Notes under the pieces: generated by a model | What the model was told of the DNA's origin: nothing | The model's database searches: none | What the model saw: the letters and a program-made list of their open reading frames with translations, nothing else | Made by a program: the position numbers and the translations under genes | Part shown: in pieces, positions 16,224-24,390 of the stretch | How the letters are laid out: every line of letters begins with the position of its first letter | Position numbering within the stretch: the first letter of the stretch is position 1 | Assembly: GCF_041080675.1 (NCBI RefSeq) | Contig: NZ_CP163520.1 | Span: 5,146,001 to 5,210,000 of the forward strand | Length of the DNA stretch: 64,000 bases | Direction of reading: 5' to 3' | From: Streptomyces sp. cg36 | GTDB taxonomy: Bacteria > Actinomycetota > Actinomycetes > Streptomycetales > Streptomycetaceae

Positions 16224-17230
16224 ACCCGCTCCAGTACGGCGCAGGTCCAGCTGAATCCGGCGCCCACCCCGACGGCGAGCACCCGGTCCCCCGGGCGCAG
16301 TTCGTCCCGCTCCAGCAGCCGGGCGAGCCCGGCGAACTGGTCGCCCGCGCCCAGGTGCCCGATCTCCAGACCCCAGTCGTGCAGGGTCCGTTCGGCGGGC
16401 ACGCCCAGCGGTCCCAGGCACTGGCGCAGCGACAGCTCCGCGCCGAAGAACGGCACGATCACCGACGCCATGTCGGCCAGGTCGCACTCCGCCTCGGCCA
16501 GGCACTCCTTGACGGCCGTCAGCATCCCCGACTCGTTGCGCACGGTGACCTCGTCGACCGGCATGTGCCGCAGGAAGCCCTTCTTTCGGGCCACCAGATC
16601 CAGCGGCGCGGCCTCGCTGCCGCTGCGCAGGAACGGTTCGTCACCCCGGTGCAGGCCCTCCAGGACCGGCTCGGAGTACGCGGCGGTCGCCACCAGCCGC
16701 AGGCCCACCGGCTCCCGGGAGACCACCACCGCGGTCCCCGCGTCGCCGAAGACCAGCCCGCGGTCGGTCCGCCAGCGCGGGAAGGCGGGTTCGGCGAACC
16801 GGTCGCCGGTGGTGAGCAGCGCGGCCCCGGCGGCGGGCGCCGCCGTCAGCCGGCTCGCCGCCATCTCCAGCGCCGACATGCCCCCGTTGGACATCTGCCG
16901 CAGCTCGAAGGCGAGCGCCCGGCCGTGGCCGAGCACCTCCTGCTGGACGTAGGCGGCCACGTTCCAGAACTCCAGCCCCGGATACCAGCACGCGGCGTGG
17001 ATCAGCAGCCCGAAGTCCCCGGGCGCCCGGCCGCCGCGCCGCAGCGCGGCCCGCCCGGCGGCCACCGCCAGCTCCGGCCCGGCGAGCTCCTCGCTCACCG
17101 ACACCGAGCGCTGTCTGCTGCGGGCCGCCTCCTCGGCGTCGTAGCGGCCCGCGGCCACCGCGCTCTCGGCGCTCTCGGGCACCCCGGTGACCACGGCCGC
17201 CGTCTCGACGTGGATTCCTTGCCAACGCAT
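16220..17230 (-). CDS. KAS III-like acyltransferase with Ser in place of the catalytic Cys
   Basis: A 336-aa thiolase-fold protein. The nucleophile region is FELRQMSNGGMSALEMA. Ser114 sits exactly where FabH has its catalytic Cys (F-x5-C). The HQAN motif is absent (PFFGAELSLRQC there), and GHLGAGDQFAGL replaces the NxGNTSA region. Such variants (DpsC-like starter acyltransferases, CerJ and PtmR-type acyl carriers) move acyl groups to CoA, ACP or sugar/cyclitol hydroxyls instead of condensing malonyl-ACP. Acylation of the cyclitol product is the natural inference from its neighbours. Confidence 0.8.
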   Translation of the reverse strand: MRWQGIHVETAAVVTGVPESAESAVAAGRYDAEEAARSRQRSVSVSEELAGPELAVAAGRAALRRGGRAPGDFGLLIHAACWYPGLEFWNVAAYVQQEVLGHGRALAFELRQMSNGGMSALEMAASRLTAAPAAGAALLTTGDRFAEPAFPRWRTDRGLVFGDAGTAVVVSREPVGLRLVATAAYSEPVLEGLHRGDEPFLRSGSEAAPLDLVARKKGFLRHMPVDEVTVRNESGMLTAVKECLAEAECDLADMASVIVPFFGAELSLRQCLGPLGVPAERTLHDWGLEIGHLGAGDQFAGLARLLERDELRPGDRVLAVGVGAGFSWTCAVLERV

Positions 17231-17264
17231 GCTGTCCGTCCTCGTCCCTGCCGAGCCGTGCGGC

Positions 17265-18362
17265 TCAGCGGTTGGTCCACGCCGGGGCGGGCCCGTACCG
17301 GCGTGCGCTCGTGCCCTGCTCGTACGGCATGCCGTCGGGCATGTTCAGCACCTCCAGCTGGACGCCCCAGGGGCCCCGGAAGTAGACCCAGCGGTCGCCG
17401 TGGATCGGCCCGCCGTCCTCGATCAGCTGCGGCTCGCCCAGCACCTCGGTGCCCGGCACCCGCGCGAGGCGGGCCGCGGCGAGCTCCACGTCTTCGACGA
17501 AGAACGCCAGGTGGTGGCCGCCGACGTCGCTGTTGCGCGGCAGTTCGGTGCGCTGGTCGGCGACGGTGTAGCGGGAGAGCTCCAGATTGGTGACCGGGCC
17601 GAGCCGGATCACGGCGGTCTCGCGCACCACGGCCTGGTCCACGCCCAGCTGGCGGCCCGCGAAGCCCGCGTCGGCCGTCAGCTCCTCGCGGTGCACCAGC
17701 TCGCCGCCCATCGGCCCGGTGAAGTAGGCGACGGCCTGCTCCAGGTCCGGCACGGTGTAGCCGACGTGGCCCACCCCGCGCGCCCCCGGGATGCCGCGCC
17801 CGCGCCACGCCGGGTCGGGGCGGTAGAGGCGGGCCTCGGTGTCCTGCTCGTACGGCGGCCGGGCGGCGGTCTGGCGCAGCTCCAGCTGCAGGCCCCAGGG
17901 CGCCCGGAAGTAGACCCAGCGGTTGCCCGCGGCCGGGCCGTCGGTCACCAGCTGCACCTCGCCCTGCACCTCGACGCCGGGCAGCGCGCGCAGATACGCG
18001 GCGGCGGCGTCGATGTCGGTGACGTCGATGCCGAGCAGGTGCCCGCCGACGTCGCTGTTGCGCGGAAGTTCGGTGCGCTGGCCGGGGGCGGTGTACTGGA
18101 AGAGCTCCAGATTGCTCACCGGGCCGAACCGCAGCAGCGCGATCCGGGCACTGGCGCGCGGGTGCACGGCCAGCTGGCGGGCCATCCAGTCGGAGTCCGC
18201 CTCCTCCACCGGCCCCAGGGTGTAGAGGAGTTCGGCGCCGAGCGCGTCGACGAAGAACTCCACCGCCCGGTCCAGGTCGGGGACGGTGTACGCGAAGTGG
18301 TCGACGTTGCGGGCGGTCGCGATCCCGGTGGCGGCGGTGGGGAGCGCGGAGTCGGTCGTCAT
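17265..18362 (-). CDS. Two-module VOC (glyoxalase-superfamily) protein, possible cyclitol epimerase
   Basis: A 365-aa protein made of two homologous VOC modules (about 20-165 and 195-345). Each has a VDHFAYTVPDL/VGHVGYTVPDL start, an NLEL-x-YT-(11)-LPRNSDVGGH block with metal-ligand His, and WVYFR.PWG.QLE at the end with a Glu ligand. The 2-epi-5-epi-valiolone epimerase CetB of cetoniacytone biosynthesis belongs to this superfamily. With a sugar-phosphate cyclase nearby, epimerisation of the C7 ketone is the best guess. Dioxygenase or resistance roles cannot be excluded. Confidence 0.75.
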   Translation of the reverse strand: MTTDSALPTAATGIATARNVDHFAYTVPDLDRAVEFFVDALGAELLYTLGPVEEADSDWMARQLAVHPRASARIALLRFGPVSNLELFQYTAPGQRTELPRNSDVGGHLLGIDVTDIDAAAAYLRALPGVEVQGEVQLVTDGPAAGNRWVYFRAPWGLQLELRQTAARPPYEQDTEARLYRPDPAWRGRGIPGARGVGHVGYTVPDLEQAVAYFTGPMGGELVHREELTADAGFAGRQLGVDQAVVRETAVIRLGPVTNLELSRYTVADQRTELPRNSDVGGHHLAFFVEDVELAAARLARVPGTEVLGEPQLIEDGGPIHGDRWVYFRGPWGVQLEVLNMPDGMPYEQGTSARRYGPAPAWTNR

Positions 18363-18415
18363 GGCTGCTGCCTCTTTCTCGGCGGGGCGGGGAGTGGTCT
18401 CGGGGCCGGGCGCGG

Positions 18416-19201
18416 TCAGACCTGGCCGGCCAGCGCGGCGTTGGCGACCGCGGCGGTCAGGGTGAGCCCGCCGTCGGTGACGATCGAGGTGCCGGTGGTG
18501 TACGCGGCCCCCGGACCCGCCAAGTACGCGATCAGCGAGGCGACTTCCTGCGGGCGGCCCGGGCGGCCCGCAGGGATGGCGGGGCGGGCGATGGTGGCCG
18601 CGTCCTGGCCGCTGGGCACGTTGTTCATCGGGGTGGCGGTCTCGCCCGGGGCCACCGAGTTGACGGTGATGCCGTGCGGGGCCAGCTCCAGGGCCATCAC
18701 CTTGGTGAGCATGCCGAGGGCGGCCTTGGCCGCGCAGTAGGTGCTGCCGCCGACGATCGGGACGTGCTCGTGCACGCTGGTGACGTTGACGATCCGGCCG
18801 CCGCGGCCCTGCGCGATCATCCGGGCCGCCGCGCTCTGGGCGAGCCGGAACGGGCTGGTGACGTTGACGGAGAAGACGTGCTCCCAGTTCTCGGCGTCCT
18901 CCTCGACCACGGCCGCGCGCCGGTTGATCCCGGCGTTGTTGACCAGCACGTCGATGCCGCCGGCGGCGTCCAGCGCGCCCTCCAGCTGCTGCTGCGCCAC
19001 ATCGGGGTCGCCCAGGTCGAGGGCGACGAGCCCGGTGCGCACACCGTGCTCCGCGGTGATCCGCTCCGCCAGCTCCTTGGCGGCGGTGGCGTTGCGGCCG
19101 TAGCCGAGGACCAGGTCGTGGCCCAGCGCGCCGAGGGCCAGGGCGGCTTCGGCGCCGATGCCGGAGCTGGCTCCGGTGACGACGGCGATGGGTCGGGACA
19201 T
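18416..19201 (-). CDS. Short-chain dehydrogenase/reductase (SDR)
   Basis: A 261-aa classical SDR. TGASSGIG is at 9-16, NNAG at 88-91, catalytic Ser142, and YCAAK gives Tyr155 and Lys159. The C-terminal GTSIVTDGG is typical. GYGRNATAAKEL after the second strand suggests NADPH use. It is separated from the upstream dehydrogenase by two hairpins and probably has its own promoter. Likely a ketone/alcohol interconversion on the cyclitol ring. Confidence 0.9.
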   Translation of the reverse strand: MSRPIAVVTGASSGIGAEAALALGALGHDLVLGYGRNATAAKELAERITAEHGVRTGLVALDLGDPDVAQQQLEGALDAAGGIDVLVNNAGINRRAAVVEEDAENWEHVFSVNVTSPFRLAQSAAARMIAQGRGGRIVNVTSVHEHVPIVGGSTYCAAKAALGMLTKVMALELAPHGITVNSVAPGETATPMNNVPSGQDAATIARPAIPAGRPGRPQEVASLIAYLAGPGAAYTTGTSIVTDGGLTLTAAVANAALAGQV

Positions 19202-19228
19202 GTCGCAATGCCTTTCTGGGTGGGTGCG

Positions 19229-19260
19229 CGTACCGGCGCGAGCGCGCCCGCGCCGGTACG
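19229..19260. repeat. 12-bp inverted repeat in the SDR leader
   Basis: CGTACCGGCGCG (19229-19240) pairs perfectly with 19249-19260 around an 8-nt loop, 28 nt upstream of the SDR start. It could be a leader hairpin or a protein-binding dyad. Confidence 0.5.
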
Positions 19261-19272
19261 GGAGGAAGGTGC

Positions 19273-19317
19273 GCACCCGGCCGCGTCCGCCGGGGGAGCG
19301 CGGACGCGGCCGGGTGC
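19273..19317 (-). terminator. Strong hairpin terminator after the zinc dehydrogenase
   Basis: A perfect 18-bp stem (19273-19290 with 19300-19317) and a 9-nt loop lie 79 bp downstream of the dehydrogenase stop. It should end the operon that begins with the cyclase at 22961. Confidence 0.75.
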
Positions 19318-19395
19318 GGGAGGGTGGCCACGACGGCCGGGCGGGGGAGTTGGCCGTCGTGGCCGGTTCGGGGGCGGCCCGCACGGGCCGCCGGG

Positions 19396-20484
19396 TCAGC
19401 CCCTGGGCGGGAGCTGGAGGGCGACCTTGGGCGCGGCGCGCCGGCCGTGCTCCAGGAGGTGGAAGGCGTCGGCGACCCGCTCCAGCGGGAAGACCTCGGC
19501 CACCATGCCCTTGGCCGTCAGGACGCCTTCGGCGAACAGCCGCAGGGCCCGCTCGTAGAAGTCGAGCCCGTGCCGCACACCGGTGAAGCTCACCCCGCGC
19601 AGCACGAGTTCGCCCGCGTCCACCGACGGCAGCGGGTCGGTCGGCACGCCGATCGCCGCCACCCGGCCGCCGATGTCGGCCAGTTGGAGCGCCTCGGCGA
19701 GCGCCGCCGGGGAGCCGGACGCCTCGACGACCACGTCGTAGCCGCCGGGCGCCGCCTCGCCGGGCCGGAACGCGTGCTCCGCGCCCAGCCGCAGGGCCGC
19801 GCCGAGCCCGGCGTCGTCCACGCCGACCACGTCCACGGTCCCGGCCAGCCGGCGCGCCAGCTGCACGGCGAGCAGCCCGATGGTGCCGGTGCCCAGCACC
19901 AGGACCCGCTCCCCGGGGGAGCAGGAGACCCGGTCGAGCCCGGCCAGTACGGTCACGGCCGGCTCCACCAGGGCCGCCGCCAGGTCGTCGACGGCGGCGG
20001 GCACCACGGTCAGCGTCTGCGCGGGCACCCGTACGAACTCGGCCGCCGCGCCCTGCTGTCCGTACAGCCCCGTCTCGCGCAGCCGTCCGCACTCGTTGCG
20101 GCGTCCGCGCTGGCAGGCCCGGCAGGAGCCGCAGGAGATCATCGTCTGCCCGACCACCCGGTCGCCGATCCGCAGCGACGGCTCGTCCTCGGCGGGGACC
20201 GCGACGACGCGGCCGACCCACTCGTGGCCGAAGACGTGCGGATGGGTGGCGCGGCCGTCGCGGAAGTAGCTCGCGGTGCCGTGCAGCAGCTCCAGGTCGG
20301 TGCCGCAGACACCGACGACGCTCGGCGCGACCAGCACCTCACCGCGGGCGGGCGCGGGGATCGCCACCTCGATCAGACCGGCCTTGCCGTGGTCGAGCAC
20401 GGCCGCCGCCCGCATCGTGCCGGTGGGCCAGTTCCCGCGTACGGGAACGGCACCGGCCGGTGCCTCTTCCAGGTCATGGCTCAT
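19396..20484 (-). CDS. Zinc-dependent medium-chain alcohol/polyol dehydrogenase
   Basis: A 362-aa MDR enzyme with complete metal sites. The catalytic zinc ligands are Cys60 (GVCGTD), His87 and Glu88 (FGHEW); the structural zinc is held by Cys118, Cys121, Cys124 and Cys132 (CGSCRACQRGRRNEC). The NAD fold carries VLGTGTIGLLA. Relatives oxidise sugar alcohols and cyclitols (sorbitol dehydrogenase, scyllo-inosamine dehydrogenase). It overlaps the upstream cupin stop (ATGA). Oxidation or reduction of a C7-cyclitol hydroxyl fits the context. Confidence 0.9.
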   Translation of the reverse strand: MSHDLEEAPAGAVPVRGNWPTGTMRAAAVLDHGKAGLIEVAIPAPARGEVLVAPSVVGVCGTDLELLHGTASYFRDGRATHPHVFGHEWVGRVVAVPAEDEPSLRIGDRVVGQTMISCGSCRACQRGRRNECGRLRETGLYGQQGAAAEFVRVPAQTLTVVPAAVDDLAAALVEPAVTVLAGLDRVSCSPGERVLVLGTGTIGLLAVQLARRLAGTVDVVGVDDAGLGAALRLGAEHAFRPGEAAPGGYDVVVEASGSPAALAEALQLADIGGRVAAIGVPTDPLPSVDAGELVLRGVSFTGVRHGLDFYERALRLFAEGVLTAKGMVAEVFPLERVADAFHLLEHGRRAAPKVALQLPPRG

Positions 20485-20933
20485 GGCGCTCCCTCGGGCA
20501 GGTCCGGAAGGTCCGGGTGGGGGTCGGCGGGGTGGAACAGGGGGGAGCGCTGCGCCTCCGGCAGGTCCGGGACGCGGCGCGGCAGCCGGGCGCTGACCCG
20601 GGCGGGCAGGGTGCGCAGCGCGATCAGCTCCAGGCCGTCGCGGCCCGCCCGCAGGGTGAGCGGGGCGGCGGCCGGGGCGAGCAGCAGCGTGCCCCCGGCG
20701 ACCTCGCGCGCTCCGCCGTCCCCGGTCACCTCACCGGTCCCGGCGAGGACGTACAGGGCCTGCTCCACACCGCTGTCCGCGCGGTGTTCGAGCACGGCGC
20801 CGGGCGCCAGCCGCAGCTGGTCGAAGCTCTCGGTCTCGCTGTGCAGCATGCCCCGGCGGGCCAGGCACCGCCAGGTGGTGCCGCCGTCGGCGGCCATCCG
20901 GCGCGACGGCAGGTCGATGCGGTTGACGATCAC
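20481..20933 (-). CDS. Small cupin-fold protein
   Basis: A 150-aa single-domain beta-barrel protein. The cupin-like strands include FDQLRLAPGAVLEHRADSG, EQALYVLAGTGEVTG and GGTLLLAPAAAP. Only one His is seen in motif 1 (GAVLEHRADSGVEQ), so the metal site is degenerate. A Pro/Asp/Leu-rich tail follows. The GTG start overlaps the next cupin's stop. It may be an isomerase/dioxygenase partner of the larger cupin; cupins also accompany the cetoniacytone-type C7 clusters, as I recall. Confidence 0.7.
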   Translation of the reverse strand: MIVNRIDLPSRRMAADGGTTWRCLARRGMLHSETESFDQLRLAPGAVLEHRADSGVEQALYVLAGTGEVTGDGGAREVAGGTLLLAPAAAPLTLRAGRDGLELIALRTLPARVSARLPRRVPDLPEAQRSPLFHPADPHPDLPDLPEGAP

Positions 20934-21706
20934 CGGCCGGGCTCCGGCGCCGGGACGGCCAGTTCGGCGTGGAAGTACTCCAGGCCCTCGTCCTTGCCCG
21001 CGCCCAGGCGCACCTCGGTGCCGAGCGGCAGGGTCACCGAGGTGCCCGCGGCCAGCTCCACCGTGGCGGAGCCCTGCTCGGCCCAGCCCGATCCGGCGGT
21101 GACGAAGACGGTGTGCTCGGCGCCGTCGGCGCGCAGCCGTGCGGTGCCGCCGGGTTCGAGGGTGCGCAGGGCGGCCTCGCGCAGCGGTCCGGTGAAGACA
21201 CCGGCCGGGTCGACCGTGCCTTCGGCCCGCAGGTCGTGCAGGCGTGCGTTCACCAGGGTCTCCTTCGGTACGGGGCGGTCGGCGGCGGGGCCCTGCGGCC
21301 CGGCCGCGCCGCGCAGGGTGTGCGCGGTGTGGGGCGAGCGGATCTCGATGACCAGCCAGTCCAGGTCGGTGTCGCCGGTGTTGCGCAGCCCGTGGACGGT
21401 GCCGACGCCGGTCAGCACCATCGAGCCGGGCCGGATGGGGCTCGCCACCCCGTCCAGGACGATCTCGCCGGTGCCGCGCAGCACGAAGTAGATCTCCTCG
21501 GTGCGGGTGTGCCGGTGCTCGCCGCTGACGCCGCCGGCCGGCACGCTGGCCCACTCCACCGCTTCCCAGCCGGCCGCCAGGTCGAGCCCGCTCGCCAGCG
21601 CCTTCCAGTGGGTGAGGCCCGCGGTGCCGTGCACCCCGTAGATGTCGGCCGGGCCACTGGTGTCGGCGACGATCACCGCGCCCCGGGCCGCCGTGGGCTC
21701 AGACAT
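20930..21706 (-). CDS. Bicupin protein with complete metal site in the first domain
   Basis: A 258-aa protein with two cupin halves. The first carries GEHRHTRTEEIYFVLRGTGEI (His64, His66, Glu70) and GVGTVHGLRNTG (His105), a complete 3-His/1-Glu site. The second half (about 150-250) has the barrel pattern but no His pair. Dioxygenase, epimerase or isomerase activity is possible. It is translationally coupled to the cyclase (8-nt overlap). Confidence 0.75.
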   Translation of the reverse strand: MSEPTAARGAVIVADTSGPADIYGVHGTAGLTHWKALASGLDLAAGWEAVEWASVPAGGVSGEHRHTRTEEIYFVLRGTGEIVLDGVASPIRPGSMVLTGVGTVHGLRNTGDTDLDWLVIEIRSPHTAHTLRGAAGPQGPAADRPVPKETLVNARLHDLRAEGTVDPAGVFTGPLREAALRTLEPGGTARLRADGAEHTVFVTAGSGWAEQGSATVELAAGTSVTLPLGTEVRLGAGKDEGLEYFHAELAVPAPEPGR

Positions 21707-22961
21707 GCGTACCGCTCCGGGCGCTGCCGAGCTCGCGCAGATCGCGTACGGCGCGGTTGATCTCGTCCTCGGTGACGTCGTTGACGAAGACCGCGCCGCC
21801 GATGCCGTCGGGCAGCGGCAGGCGCTGCTTGCCGTTGCGGTGGCGGACGGTGTCCTGGAGGGCGGCGGTCAGCAGCGACGGGTCGTCCAGCAGCGGGTCC
21901 CAGCTGGGCAGTTCGAGCCCGCGCATCACGGCGAGGACCCGGTCGCGGTCCTCGGTGGAGAGCAGCCCGCGCCGCCAGCCGAGCACCGTGGTGAGCGCCA
22001 TGTCGACGCAGACGGCCTCGCCGTGCAGCAGCTCGGGCAGCGCCCGCATCTCCACGGTGGGGCTGAAGGTGTGCCCGTAGTCGACGGTCCGCTCCAGCTT
22101 GGCCTCCCAGAGGTTGGGCTGGAGCTCTTCGAGCATGCCGTGGATGGCCCGGCGCAGCACTTCCTCGGCGACCAGGTCGCCGCGCTCGCTCAGCCCCTGG
22201 AACTTCTCCTCCAGGAGCACCGGGCCGTAGCTCTCCAGCAGGTTGAAGAGGCGGGCGTCCTTGATGAGGGCGATCTTGAGGATCTCGGCGAGGCCGTTGC
22301 CGATGTGGCGGCGGTCCAGGGTGGCCAGGAAGCCGCGGTCGAGCAGGGTGAGATCGGCCGGGAAGTAGGTGCCGAGCCGGTTCTTGTGGCCGTTGAAGTT
22401 GACCCCGGTCTTGGCGCCGACTCCCGCGTCCACCAGGCCGATCAGGGTGGTGGGCACCCGGACGAAGGGGGTGCCGCGCCGGTAGAGGCTGCCGACCAGG
22501 CCGACGATGTCCATCAGTACGCCGCCGCCGATGACGATGACCGGCTCGCGGCGCCGGTCGATGCCGAACGCGTCGATCTCGCGGACGATCCGGGCGGCCG
22601 TGTCGAAGTCCTTGAGGGTCTCGTTGGCCGGGACCACGCAGATCTCGTACTCGGCGCCGTGGTGGTCGAGATAGGCCCGGATCCGCTCGCCGTGCAGCAG
22701 GTCCACGTCGGAGTCGATGACGATGAACCGCCGGATGCGGCCCTCGGGCGCCGCCCCCGCGTCGAACAGATCGGTCCGCGAGAGGCCGAACAGGTCGTCC
22801 CGGATGCGGATCTCGTAGCTGACCGGCTTGGAGGTGCGGACCACCCAGGAGTCGACCTGCTGGCTGAACGTGTACAGGCCCGCCTCGTCGTCGCCCGGAC
22901 CGAACCCGGGACCGGTGCCTGTGACGAGCTGACTGGATTCCTCGATGGGGGAGACGGACAT
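21699..22961 (-). CDS. Sedoheptulose 7-phosphate cyclase (2-epi-5-epi-valiolone synthase-like)
   Basis: A 420-aa enzyme of the dehydroquinate synthase superfamily. NAD site IGGGVLMD is at 144-151, VPTTLIGLVDAGVGAKTGVN at 169-188, and HKNRLGTY at 192-199, which is characteristic of the C7 sugar-phosphate cyclases. Probable zinc ligands are Glu226 (GLAEILK), His297 (DYGHTFS) and His313 (LHGEAV). It is longer than AroB (about 360 aa). It should convert sedoheptulose 7-phosphate to a C7 cyclitol (EEVS, EVS or DDGS type). EEVS is favoured because a VOC protein, a zinc dehydrogenase, an SDR and cupins follow in the same block. It is the first gene of that operon. Confidence 0.85.
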   Translation of the reverse strand: MSVSPIEESSQLVTGTGPGFGPGDDEAGLYTFSQQVDSWVVRTSKPVSYEIRIRDDLFGLSRTDLFDAGAAPEGRIRRFIVIDSDVDLLHGERIRAYLDHHGAEYEICVVPANETLKDFDTAARIVREIDAFGIDRRREPVIVIGGGVLMDIVGLVGSLYRRGTPFVRVPTTLIGLVDAGVGAKTGVNFNGHKNRLGTYFPADLTLLDRGFLATLDRRHIGNGLAEILKIALIKDARLFNLLESYGPVLLEEKFQGLSERGDLVAEEVLRRAIHGMLEELQPNLWEAKLERTVDYGHTFSPTVEMRALPELLHGEAVCVDMALTTVLGWRRGLLSTEDRDRVLAVMRGLELPSWDPLLDDPSLLTAALQDTVRHRNGKQRLPLPDGIGGAVFVNDVTEDEINRAVRDLRELGSARSGTHV

Positions 22962-23014
22962 GGCTCACCTCTCGGATAAGCGGGGTGGGAGATGACGCAA
23001 CCATACACAAAATC

Positions 23015-23031
23015 AATGCATGGTCAAGCAA
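23015..23031. promoter_or_regulatory. Putative MarR operator, site D
   Basis: AATGCAT-GGT-CAAGCAA is the complement of TTGCTTG-ACC-ATGCATT. It lies 53 bp upstream of the cyclase start in an AT-rich divergent promoter region. Confidence 0.6.
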
Positions 23032-23128
23032 TAAAGTCGGAAGTGTGTACGGCTGCACCGCGATGCCCTCCACCTCAAGAAGGGGAACTCCAGCTCAGGG
23101 TTGGACTGGACGCCGTCGCTCTGGAATG

Positions 23129-23145
23129 ATTTCATGCGCAAGCAT
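23129..23145. promoter_or_regulatory. Putative MarR operator, site B
   Basis: ATTTCAT-GCG-CAAGCAT is 25 bp upstream of the quinone oxidoreductase start, overlapping where its promoter should be. Positions 23133-23145 are identical to 1342-1354. Confidence 0.65.
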
Positions 23146-23170
23146 TGAGTTGTTCGAGAGGTGTGTTCCC

Positions 23171-24085
23171 ATGCGTGCCACTGTTCTGCCCCAGTACGGA
23201 GAGCCCGAGCTGCTCGCCGTAGCCGAGCTCCCGGCCCCGACCCCCGCACCCGGCCAGATCCTGGTGCGCACGGCCGCCTCGGCCGTCAACCCGGTGGACC
23301 TCGCGGTCCGTTCGGGCAGCGCCGCCGAGTACGTCAAGCTCCCCTTCCCGATGGTGCTCGGCTGGGACCTGTCCGGGACCGTCGAGGCCCTCGGCGAGGG
23401 CGTCACCCGCTTCGCCGTCGGCGACCCGGTCGTCGCCATGTCCGCCCAGATGGCCACCGGCATCGGCACCCACGCCGAACTGGTCGCCCTGGACGCGCGG
23501 ATCGCCGCCCCGGCCCCGGCCGGCGCCGACCTCGTCCACGCCGCCGCCCTGCCGCTGGCCGGACTCACCGCCGACCAGGCCCTGGACGCCCTCGGCGCCG
23601 AACCCGGCAGCACCCTGCTGATCACCGGCGCGGTGGGCGCCGTCGGCGGCTTCGCCGTCCAGCTCGCCACCGCCCGGGGCATCCGCGTCACCGCCCTCGT
23701 GCGCCCCGGCGACGAGGAGCTCGCCCGTTCCCTCGGCGCCGCCGAGGTGCTCACCTCCGAACTCCCGCTCCCCGAGGGCGTGGTGGACGCGCTCCTGGAG
23801 ACCGCCGGGATCGCGGACGCGGTCAGGGCCGTGCGCGACGGCGGCCGGGCCGTCTCCATCGTCCCGGCCGCGGCCCCCGAGGCCGAGCGCGGCATCGAGG
23901 TGCGGATGTCGTTCGTGGAGCAGGACGGCGAGCGCCTGGCCGGACTCTCGCGCCAGGTCGAGAGCGGCACGCTGACCCTGCGGGTCGCCGACGTCCTCGA
24001 CTTCGCCGACGCGCCCCTCGCCCACAAGCGCCTGGCGGGCGGCGGCACCCGGGGCAAGCTGCTGCTGGCCCCGCTGCACGCCTGA
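23171..24085 (+). CDS. NADPH-dependent quinone oxidoreductase (zinc-free MDR)
   Basis: A 304-aa MDR protein of the QOR/zeta-crystallin group. RATVLPQYGEPELLAVAE, SAVNPVDLAVRSG, FPMVLGWDLSGTVEALGEGV and LLITGAVGAVGGFAVQLA are present. No zinc-ligand cysteines are present. The ATG at 23171 follows GAGAGG. Placement directly behind a MarR-type dyad is typical of MarR-controlled quinone-detoxification genes, though reduction of an enone or quinone intermediate is equally possible. Confidence 0.88.
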   Translation: MRATVLPQYGEPELLAVAELPAPTPAPGQILVRTAASAVNPVDLAVRSGSAAEYVKLPFPMVLGWDLSGTVEALGEGVTRFAVGDPVVAMSAQMATGIGTHAELVALDARIAAPAPAGADLVHAAALPLAGLTADQALDALGAEPGSTLLITGAVGAVGGFAVQLATARGIRVTALVRPGDEELARSLGAAEVLTSELPLPEGVVDALLETAGIADAVRAVRDGGRAVSIVPAAAPEAERGIEVRMSFVEQDGERLAGLSRQVESGTLTLRVADVLDFADAPLAHKRLAGGGTRGKLLLAPLHA

Positions 24086-24390
24086 CCCACGACCGGCCCG
24101 CGCGGCCGGACCCGGCGCCTGTGCGCGCCCGGGACCGGCCCGCGCGGCCCGGTCTCCCAGACCGGTACGGGCCGGGGCCCCGACTCCCCGGCCCGTACCG
24201 ACGCCGTACGTGCCCGGCCCGTGCCACGGCGGTACGTGCCCGGCCCGTGCCAAGGCCGTACGCACCCGCACCAAGGCCGTACGCAGTCGCCCCGTACCTG
24301 AGCCGTACGCGCTGTCCCGCCCGGCGGCCGTCCGCGCCCGCCACCGCCCAGCCGTCCGCACCGCACCCCTCCGCCGCCTGGAAGGCCGCC
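24086..24390 (+). repeat. Gene-free spacer with short GTAC-rich tandem repeats
   Basis: No coding signal is seen in these 305 bp. A 21-mer (24206-24226) recurs at 24232-24252 with a 26-bp period, and CCAAGGCCGTACGCA-like units follow near 24250-24285. The function is unknown. Confidence 0.5.

Noticed and set aside
21699..22961. Primary-metabolism 3-dehydroquinate synthase (aroB)
   Set aside because: It is about 60 residues longer than AroB, carries HKNRLG, and is surrounded by cyclitol-type enzymes and not by aroC or aroK.
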